Part shown: positions 31,390 through 39,838 of the stretch, in pieces | How the letters are laid out: every line of letters begins with the position of its first letter | How positions within the stretch are numbered: position 1 is the first letter of the stretch | Assembly (NCBI RefSeq): GCF_964340395.1 | Contig: NC_135552.1 | Span: forward strand, 12,469,694-12,533,693 | Direction: 5' to 3' | Length of the DNA stretch: 64,000 nucleotides | Origin: Glandiceps talaboti | Taxonomy: Eukaryota > Hemichordata > Enteropneusta > Spengelidae | Notes under the pieces: model-generated | Database searches by the model: none | What the model saw: the letters and a program-made list of their open reading frames with translations, nothing else | What the model was told of the DNA's origin: nothing | Made by a program: the position numbers and the translations under genes

Positions 31390-33288
31390 TTAAGTTTCAT
31401 TTGAGTGTATCATCATGTGTGATTTCAGATTAGTACTCTGAGTAAACCCTTTACCACATTTTGTACACATAAATGGTCTTTCATTTGTGTGGATTCTCAT
31501 GTGCCGTTTCAGATTACCACTATGAGTAAACCCTTTACCACAATCTTTACATACAAATGGTCTTTCATTTGTGTGTATCCACATGTGTCGTTTCAAATTG
31601 ACAGTATAATGAAACCCTTTACCACACTCTTGACATTCAAATGGTCTTTCATTTGTATGTATTGTCACATGATGTTTCAGAGAGTAATTACGACGAAACC
31701 CTTTACCACACACTTTACATATAAATGGTCTTTCATTTGTATGTAGCATCATGTGTTGTTTCAGATTACCACTATGACTAAACCCTTTACCACACTCTTT
31801 ACATATAAATGGTCTTTCGTTTGTGTGTATCAACAAGTGCTGTTTGAGATGACTACTCTGAGTGAACCCTTTACCACATTTTGTACATAGAAATGATCTT
31901 TCATTTGTGTGTATCCTCATGTGTTCATTTAGATGTCTATGGTGCATAAACCCTTTACCACACTCTTTACACATAAATGGTCTTTCATTTGTGTGGATTC
32001 TCTTGTGATCTTTCAGAGACTTATTATGATTAAATCCTTTACCACAGTCTTTACATACCAATGGTCTTTCATTTGTGTGTACCCTCATGTGTGATTTCAG
32101 AGTGCTACTTTGGGCAAATGGGTTTCCACATTTTGTACACATAAAAGGTCTTTCCTTTGTGTGGATTCTCATGTGCACTTTCAGAGTCTTATTTTGAACA
32201 AATCCTTTACCACACTCTTCGCATAAAAATTGTCTTTCATTTGAGTGTATCATCATGTGTGTTTTTAGATTACAACTATGAGTAAACCCTTTACCACACT
32301 TTTTACATACAAACAGTCTTTCATTTGTGTGTATCCTCATGTGCTGTTTCAGATTACCACTATGAGTAAACCCTTTACCACACTCTTTACATACAAATGG
32401 TCTTTCATTTGTGTGTATCAACATGTGTCGTTTCAGATTGACAGAATAATTAAATCCTTTACCACACTCTTGACATACAAATGGCCTTTCATTTGTATGT
32501 GTTGTCATGTGTTCTTTCAGAGAGTAATTACGACGAAACCCTTTACCACAATCTTTACATATAAATGGTCGTTCATGTGTATGTGTCATCATGTGGTTTT
32601 TCAGATTACCACTCTGGGAAAACCCTTTACCACACTCTTTACATATAAATGGTCTTTCGTTTGTGTGTATCAACAAGTGCTGTTTGAGATGACTACTCTG
32701 AGTGAACCCTTTACCACATTTTGTACATAGAAATGGTCTTTCACTTTCTGTAGTACCACAGTTATATTTTTCAGCATTATATCGATGCACATCTTCTGGA
32801 TTCACAGCACAAGGAAAGATCACTTGCTGTATCCCCATAGGAAAGGGTTTTTCACTAATACAATGTCCATAGACTCCTGTAGACATGTTACATTCTGGGT
32901 TTTGCATTGTGGTTAATTGTTTAGTTGCTGTGCTATTGTCTGTGTCTTCAGCTGTGGTCAGTTGTTCAGTTGCCTTGTTATATTCAGGTTCTTCCACTTC
33001 AGTTAGTTGTTTAGTTGCCTTGTGATAGTCTGGGTCTTCCATTGTGGTCAGTTGGTGAGTTGTTTTACTATTAACAGGTTGGACAGGGTATAGAAAGTCT
33101 TCACTTGTTACTTTCCAATAATCCATCACATCCTCTCTGTCCTGTCTCTGTTTTTCATCTTTTACTAAGATGTGTTCATTTGAAGAGATACACGATTCAA
33201 GCACATTACACACAATAGCACTCTCCTGATGACTGCACGGCAGATAGATTTTCTCAGAGACTTCTTGCTTGACACGAATCTCCTCCAT
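31390..33288 (-). CDS. ZNF-C: 16-finger C2H2 protein
   Basis: A 632-residue protein; its finger order and helices match ZNF-B from finger 2 to 16. The N-terminus differs from A and B (SEKIYLPC, VLESC, NEHILVKDEKQRQ) and carries VKQE and VKDE psi-K-x-E motifs. Three 15-residue repeats are followed by a partial one. Finger 1 has the normal KCGKG. The coding exon begins at 33301 after ATACAG|. The 5' region differs from A and B: the intron is shorter and lacks the tandem block seen at 22,170, and the upstream flank carries a 2-kb insertion and a palindromic MITE. Confidence 0.93.
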   Translation of the reverse strand: MEEIRVKQEVSEKIYLPCSHQESAIVCNVLESCISSNEHILVKDEKQRQDREDVMDYWKVTSEDFLYPVQPVNSKTTHQLTTMEDPDYHKATKQLTEVEEPEYNKATEQLTTAEDTDNSTATKQLTTMQNPECNMSTGVYGHCISEKPFPMGIQQVIFPCAVNPEDVHRYNAEKYNCGTTESERPFLCTKCGKGFTQSSHLKQHLLIHTNERPFICKECGKGFSQSGNLKNHMMTHTHERPFICKDCGKGFRRNYSLKEHMTTHTNERPFVCQECGKGFNYSVNLKRHMLIHTNERPFVCKECGKGFTHSGNLKQHMRIHTNERLFVCKKCGKGFTHSCNLKTHMMIHSNERQFLCEECGKGFVQNKTLKVHMRIHTKERPFMCTKCGNPFAQSSTLKSHMRVHTNERPLVCKDCGKGFNHNKSLKDHKRIHTNERPFMCKECGKGFMHHRHLNEHMRIHTNERSFLCTKCGKGFTQSSHLKQHLLIHTNERPFICKECGKGFSHSGNLKQHMMLHTNERPFICKVCGKGFRRNYSLKHHVTIHTNERPFECQECGKGFHYTVNLKRHMWIHTNERPFVCKDCGKGFTHSGNLKRHMRIHTNERPFMCTKCGKGFTQSTNLKSHMMIHSNET

Positions 33289-33301
33289 GTCTTTTGAATA
33301 C

Positions 33302-34006
33302 CTGTATCATCCAATAATCATGTATCTGTTTGAAAAATTGAAAATAGTTTTTAAAACTTAGACACTAGCACTCTCCTGATTTGTACGAAATACTGAGCTG
33401 AAATAAATGTTTTGTACATACAATACAGACTAGACAGTAGACGTTGTCTGAACAATGTATCAACGTTTGGACTGTGTTGGCCTATTGATTTGAAAACAAT
33501 GAACAAGTCTGTGGACTATTTCCATGGAGGTAGAAGGACAGTGCAGTGCAGTGGTGATTCTATGAATACACAAGATATCGGCCATAAATTGCAAACAACA
33601 TAGCTTCCAAGTTTCTGATTTTAACTCCCCCCCCCCCCCCCATGTGGGGGATACTTTTAAGGTTATGCCCAGCCGAGGACATCGACACCCTAGTCCTGCT
33701 TGTATAAGGATAGTCCTGCTTACATGCCGGTGCACGAGTCTGTATTACTGACTTGACTCTGGAGGGACAATTGTCAGAATCGAGTCCCGAATTCCTCCGT
33801 ATGCAAGCAGGACTAGTATAAGGAGTGCGTTGTCCCTTCCTTTGAGCGAAACTCAGTTGACGTTGACGCAGGCAGACGGCCGACGGGTGCAAGTAGGACT
33901 AAATGACACCCCATCTCCCATGTCTCTCGCGCAATCTGATTTGTGCGTCGAGTATTTACTAAAGTATGATTCATAAATGTCAAGTAAACATTGTTAGTAT
34001 ACCTAC
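33302..34006 (-). other. ZNF-C intron
   Basis: It is about 700 nt, against about 1,800 nt in A and B. It holds a poly-C run at 33627-33641 and a locally duplicated tagtcctgctt string near 33690-33720. Confidence 0.55.
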
Positions 34007-34235
34007 CCCAGACGTTCTGCGATATATAGTGATGTTACTGAATGTAGTTCGAAGACAAGACTAAAAGCGAAGAACACAAGCGATCAAGCTCGCGCAGACC
34101 ACTATAATGAATTCAAGGGATAACAATACCTACCACAAAGGTCATGAAAAGCGCCATCAATGTATCACTATCATGCATGGATTTACACCCATGGCAAAGG
34201 TCTTATTCAACACTGTGTCAATTCAACATGAAGAG
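34007..34235 (-). promoter_or_regulatory. ZNF-C noncoding first exon and promoter block
   Basis: The donor edge is at 34007 (GTAGGTATAC follows) and GATGGCGC is at 34151-34158. Confidence 0.58.
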
Positions 34236-34364
34236 CAACTATAGGGCGCGTAGTATTTCTTAGATCGCTGTTTTCCTTGTCTACAAACTAAAATATCATA
34301 ACTTTTTTACTTGCATATTTAACTACTATAACACGTAGAACTATCTTTAGGGAAAGAACTAAAT

Positions 34365-34560
34365 ATAAAATGTAGAACGATATATATCGTCTAAATAAAG
34401 TTTAGATAACGATATTTAGATCGTCTAGATATAAAATGTAGAACGATATAGATCGTCTAAATAGTGGATGGTTTATAAAGTTTAGATAACGATATTTAGA
34501 TCGTCTGTAGAACGATATTTAGATCGTATATATAGTGGATAGTTTATAAAGTTTTAGATT
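34365..34560. repeat. Hairpin-rich tandem repeat
   Basis: Repeats of the string gtagaacgatatagatcgtc and of tttagataacgatatttaga at about 85-bp spacing. Both contain cgatat-atcg type symmetry. Confidence 0.8.
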
Positions 34561-34939
34561 TAGAGTAAGATCATAATGGTTAACTTAGCTTTCTAATTTC
34601 TAACTTAAAAACTTTAGATTTAGATTTAGACACTTCTAATTTATCTTTCTAAACTTCTAGCTAAACTTTCTAAACTGGCTAATACACAATTCCGCACCTT
34701 GCTGCAGTATACTTAACATTTTAGAAGCGTCATGTCATCTCATCGTGGACGTATACAGAATCAAAAATATAAATTAGATCAAAGGCAAATTAAGTTCAAA
34801 CTGACATTTTAAGATACACAAATATTTGCATATTAAAAGGAATCGTGAAAAACCACATCACGTATTCAAAAATGGTATTTAAAAATGGGAGCTACGATCG
34901 TACAAAGGTCGTGGGGGAAAGAGTGCAAAAATATTTCTT

Positions 34940-35466
34940 CATCACTGTCCCATGGTCGTGGAAAAAAGACAGTAAAGAAATACATACCACGACCATACGA
35001 CCGGTCGTGGAGAAAAGACAGTGAAATAATACATGCCACGACCATACGACCGGTCGTAGAGAAAACTCATTGGAAAAAATACATACCACGACCATACGAC
35101 CGGTCGTGGAGAAAAGACAGTGAAAAAATACATGCCACGACCATACGACCGGTCGTGGAGAAAAGTCATTGGAAAAAATACATGCCACGACCATACGACC
35201 GGTCGTGGAGAAAAGATGGTGAAAAAATACATGCCACGACCATACGACCGGTCGTGGAGAAAAGTCATTGGAAAAAATACATGCCACGACCATACGACCG
35301 GTCGTGGAGAAAAGATGGTGAAAAAACACATGCCACGACCATACGACCGGTCTTGGAGAAAAGTCATTGGAAAAAATACATGCCACGACCATACGACCGG
35401 TCGTGGAGAAAAGACAGTGATAAAATACATACCACGAACAACATACGACCGGTCGTGGAGAAGATA
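34940..35466. repeat. Palindrome-bearing minisatellite, about 50-60 bp units
   Basis: About ten units share cgaccatacgaccggtcgtg followed by gagaaaa. Each contains the perfect palindrome acgaccggtcgt. The frame 34885-35472 and its antisense stay open because of the repeat and are not called as genes. A single related copy lies at 36285-36325. Confidence 0.92.
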
Positions 35467-35540
35467 GAATAAATTTATTGTCCGAGGTCAAACGAACATC
35501 CGGGTATTTATTACTGTAGCCCTGTGTATTAGATTGCGAT

Positions 35541-36253
35541 TCACTTCGTCCCATTTTCAACTCGTCCCATTTCAACTCGCCCCAATTTCAACTCGCCCCA
35601 TTTTCAACTCGCCCCATTTTTAACTCGTCCCATTTTCAACTCGCCCCAACAACACTAGGAAACGTTTATAAATCTAAACGATACATGGACTCGAAGTACG
35701 GAGACAGAAACATTTACATGATTTTACCTACGTAGCCAGTTGAAGCGTAGCAAATGTAACATTTCGTAGCAGAAAGTGGTGTGGGTTTTGGCTAAGTGTT
35801 TGGTAGATCTAGAACTTATACTAGCACAACAACTTTCCCCAGTCATGGAATATCACTTTTCACATTAGGACTTAATGTTTACAACCCAAATAAGAAATAA
35901 TAATGATAATAACCAGGGAGAATATTAGTGACTGACACGCTTACGACTTCCGCGCGTACGGGTTTTGGAGACGTGTCTCCTCTCCCTAGTAAACGCAACT
36001 AAGTATTGTATTATGTGTTTACAGCGCAAGTGGTACTTCATTAGTGGAATACGAGATACCACAGACCCTCCAAACTGAGTACTACTCGCTTCGATTTCAT
36101 ATATGCACAGGTAAATTATATTGCAAAGAGTTGGGGCGAGTTGAAAATGGGGCGAGTTGAAATTGGGGCGAGTTGAAATTGGGGCGAGTTGAAAATTGGA
36201 CGAGTTGAGTGGGACGAGTTGAAATGGGACGAGTTGAAATTGGGACGAGTTGA
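35541..36253. mobile_element. Foldback element with repeated 17-bp inverted ends
   Basis: The left end (35541-35649) holds about six units of the type ttcaactcgccccat. The right end (36128-36253) holds about seven units of the reverse complement (ggggcgagttgaaat). The 480-bp middle includes a segment shared with the ZNF-E upstream region. Confidence 0.82.
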
Positions 36254-36481
36254 TCCGTCACCGTGTAGATTATGATACTAAACATCCACGACCGAAATCT
36301 GGTCGTACGACCGGTCGTGTAGCGTAGGCATTGAAAACAGTGGTTCATTTTGGGCCGCACATATGGAAAGAACAATTTGAGCGTATATTGATGCATTTGT
36401 AGTAGCAGGATTCGTTTGATATATTTTTCCCCGGACATTTTTGAGCAGTTTAGTTTACATACCATATTGCTCTCGGTTACC

Positions 36482-36642
36482 TAGCTGCAATAATTGTAGC
36501 GTCTTGTTGCGGTTTTGTGGGTTTTTTCGTCTGTTTTGGTGACTTTTTAAGTTTTTGTGTTAAACACAAAAACTTAAAAAGTCACCAAAACAGACGAAAA
36601 AACCCACAAAACCGCAACAAGACGCTACAATTATTGCAGCTA
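36482..36642. mobile_element. Perfect 161-bp palindromic MITE with 9-bp target duplication
   Basis: The arms are 80 bp each with a single central base (36562) and pair with no mismatch found at the positions checked. The ends are tagctgcaataattg. The direct flanks tcggttacc lie at 36473-36481 and 36643-36651. Uninserted paralogous sites are visible near 24,148, 29,898 and 44,280. A 9-bp duplication fits Mutator-like elements. Confidence 0.93.
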
Positions 36643-36799
36643 TCGGTTACCCAGACTCTCGCTGCTGGAGACTCGGCCTATGAGACCACCCTGATGAGAT
36701 ATATATAGATCATACACTTTTTCACATATAAACATTTACATACGTTCATAAACACACATTGTCATACCCAGTTCAATTGACATGAAAACTTTTTTTGTT

Positions 36800-37430
36800 A
36801 AGGTATTTATTTTGGATTTTTAATTTATAAAACAATTTGATCACGGTGTCCTACTTGAAAAATAAAAGTGAAACAACATTGACCAAGTCTGTATTTGTAA
36901 CTCAATAATTTGCAAAAAAATTGAAAAAATGGGTAAAAAAAACTGCCTATAGCAATGGCCAAATAATGTGAGGTGAAAGATGGGATGGGTAGGCAAGTTA
37001 ATGAAGATTCAAAAACTGCAAGCACATATGCGTAGCAAAAGACCGAGCACATAGCAACAGCCAAATACAGCTGTGTTACAATGCCATTGGTGCTATTGCT
37101 ACACAACTAGCTCTTGCAAAAATAATTATGCCCTTAGCAACAGTCATATAATGGTGTATATTGCAAAGTTAACAGGGTTTAATAAGCATGTGGATAAACA
37201 TTCAAACAAATGTAAATAGGCCTAGCAACACGACCACACCCATAGCAACAGCCAAATTATGGTGTATATTGTAAAGATGACAAGGATTAATAGGCGAATG
37301 GATAAACATTAAAAAAATGTATGCAAATATACCTAGCAACAAGACCATGTCCATAGCAACAGTCAAATGATTGTGTATATTGCATAGATAACAACAGGGA
37401 TTAATGAATTATGAAGGATTTCTTTATTTC
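36800..37430. repeat. Degenerate ~125-bp tandem repeat (ccatagcaacagccaaat family)
   Basis: Units share ccatagcaacagccaaat, tggtgtatattgcaaag, agggattaatagg and ggataaacattcaaa. The same family fills 44420-45050, 46500-46950 and 52350-52900, and occurs in opposite orientation at 57050-57380 and 58760-59130. Confidence 0.8.
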
Positions 37431-37494
37431 AATAGCAGAACATACCTCTGTTTATCCCTGGAGTAGTCATCTTAAACTTCCAGTCAATCAAAGA

Positions 37495-37700
37495 ATTTGT
37501 GTATAAGAATGCCACAGATATAAACATTGTAGAAAATGAATTCCATTTTCTTTTTGTATGTCCTGTATACATGAACAATATTAGAGACGAGTTCTTTCCA
37601 TCACTGACATGTATATATGAACAGAAGCATATTGAAGTCCTCTCCTCTTCAAATAAACCTGATATTTCTTAACTAAAATTGCATTGGGCTTTCAAATGGA
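37495..37700 (+). pseudogene. Decayed LINE 3' coding end
   Basis: The plus frame reads NIVENEFHFLFVCPVYMNNI and then RDEFFPSLT. The VENE-HF-C pattern is usual in the C-terminal cysteine-histidine region of non-LTR retrotransposon polyproteins. Sister relics lie at 45115-45200, 47010-47175, 52980-53160 and 62030-62230. Confidence 0.6.
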
Positions 37701-39129
37701 GAGATTCTCTTTAAGTTGTAATAAGGGTTAATCCTATTTTCTTATATTCATGTCCTTTATTCATTTGTACTTCTAGAGACCTCCCCAAACGAGACTCTTG
37801 GAAAAGAAGATTTCAACTCGCCTTCACAGGAAGTAGCTTTTGGAGCAGTGCATCATAGGGAGTACTTCACGTCCAACATTGCAGGCTGAACGATTTGGGT
37901 ACCTTCACTACAGATTATCACTTCTCAAGCGACTGATATATATTAATTACAACAAAAGGCCTTGTAAGCCCATTTTTTGTACTTTGAAAAAATGTACTGT
38001 GTGACTTCTATCGCGGGGTAGTTGGAACGCTGTTTTCCCACACTCTTGTTTGGGAAGGTCTCATAGGCAGAGACCCAAGTGGCAACAATCAGGGTTACCA
38101 AGACTATTTCTCTCTTAATCTGGAATCTATGAAATGTGTATACCATTTCCCAATGCATTTCCAGCAAACCCTATAAATCCATGTCAGACTAATTACATCT
38201 AGCTGATATACTCATTAACTCTTTCAAACTTGGTCTTCACAAAGTCAGCAAGTATTGCCAAAAAGTGACATATATACCCTCTCCAATGCTACCCATGGTG
38301 AATATACCTACCTGAGGTAATATGCACTGCACACAATGAGATGTAACAACCAGGTGTAAACTGAATGCCTTCCCTGAAGGACAATAAGCCTTTCATTAGT
38401 TCCAATATTACACGTTATTAGAATGTGAATTTTGAGCCACCTGTTTGTTAATTTCAATTTATTATGCAAATTGTTCACTAGGATTAAAACATTGAGATTA
38501 TTAAGTACACCAGTGTGCTTTTTGTAGCTTATCATAAATATATGTAAAACGTTATATGCTTCGTTATGAAATGAAATATCATAATTTGGTAGAGAATTGT
38601 AAGATAACAGTGTATGAGTACTATAAGCTGGTTAATGTACCTTCTGATTTTACTCAATAATATGCATTAATGATTTTTGTGTTAATTAGGCATTGTATGC
38701 TGATTAAATTGGTATATATATGGTATACATGTATATGATTACAAATGACATATTTCTACAAATCTTGTTGATCTGTGAACTCTTGAGTCATTTGGATAAC
38801 CACCTCAAACGAGATATATTTAAATTGTTTTTATATATTAAATTAAAATCACACGTTTCCTACAAATCTTGTTGATCTACTTTTGGACTTTAATGACTCA
38901 TTTGCATAATCAATGTTTTTATTGTAGTATTAAATATTTAATTTGTTTCTGATTGGCTGCCAAAAACTTGTGGCAAAATGTTGTCGGTGTGTTTTATCTG
39001 AACCACAAATTGTATTTTCATTGCTGAGAAAGTTTCTTTTATTGTCACTTCTGTATAAGATTTTACATTCACTTCGCATCATTATCTCACAAAAGACACA
39101 TAAAAGTACACAAACTAAGTTTAATTTGT
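37700..39129. other. ZNF-C to ZNF-D intergenic region
   Basis: From 38,020 this is the ZNF 3'-flank block also seen at 18,775-19,755. No gene was recognized. Confidence 0.65.
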
Positions 39130-39349
39130 TTTATTTCGAGGAAAACAAGAGGAATCCAAACAAGTCAAACAAATTGGCATTTAGACAATAAGTTTATTAG
39201 TTTTCTCACATATAAACACTTTAAATACATAATTCATAAACACACATTGTCATACCAATTCAATTGAAAGGAAAACTTGTAATTCAGATTGAAATGGTCA
39301 TTATTGTAACAATACTTACAAAACACTTTATGCACACATATTTATTTTT

Positions 39350-39838
39350 CACTATGGATTCCCATATTTTATTTGAAATCACAACTTCGATTAAAAACTT
39401 TACCACTTGTTAAACTTTCATTTGCATGAAACCTTACACATACTTTTTGATGACTACTTTGATTAAACCTGCATACAGATTATCTTTCATCTTTCATATC
39501 CATCATTTCAATGTATCATGTATTCTCATATGTCTTTTCACACTGAAACCAAATAGAACCCATTATAACATTCTTCACATGCAAAGGATTTCATTTGTGT
39601 GTATTGTCATATGATCCCTCAGATATCTACTGCGATTAAACCCTTTACCGCAATCTTTACACAAAAATGGTCATTCATTTGTGTGGATCCTCATGTGGTA
39701 TTTTAGGTTACCATTGCGATTATACCCTTTACCACACTCTTTACATACAAATGGTCTTTCATTTGTATGGCTCCTCATGTGGTCTTTCAGATATCTACTT
39801 TGATAGAACCCTTTACCACAATCTTTACACAAAAATGG
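39350..39838 (-). pseudogene. In-frame fingers beyond the ZNF-D stop
   Basis: After the TGA the frame continues [20 protein letters not shown], then a full GYNRNGNLKYH finger, a second TGA at the same linker position, and another finger [15 protein letters not shown]. The two stops are copies: a 168-bp two-finger block is repeated. Further damaged fingers lie out to about 39,380. Confidence 0.85.

Larger units (their letters stand above)
26861..32620. repeat. 5.76-kb duplicated segment, copy 2
   Basis: The partner of the previous entry. The ends fall in the finger repeats, as expected for unequal crossing-over between misaligned finger arrays. Confidence 0.9.
34360..36364. mobile_element. 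2,005-bp insertion with 9-bp duplicated flank
   Basis: The paralogous flanks read agggaaagaacac without interruption (near 23,899, 29,655 and 44,020). Here ggaaagaac occurs at 34351-34359 and again at 36365-36373, with 2,005 bp between. The two ends are not obvious inverted repeats of each other, so this may be a nested or composite insertion. It contains the next three entries. Confidence 0.75.

Noticed and set aside
34940-35466. Regularly spaced repeats resembling a CRISPR array
   Set aside because: The spacers are not unique, the units are minisatellite-like, and the genome is eukaryotic.
34885-35472. 195-residue plus-strand ORF with repeated PRPYDRSWRK motifs, and antisense ORFs of 162 and 227 residues
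   Set aside because: The motifs are the same palindromic minisatellite read in shifting frames. Open frames on both strands follow from the repeat. No splice or start context supports coding.
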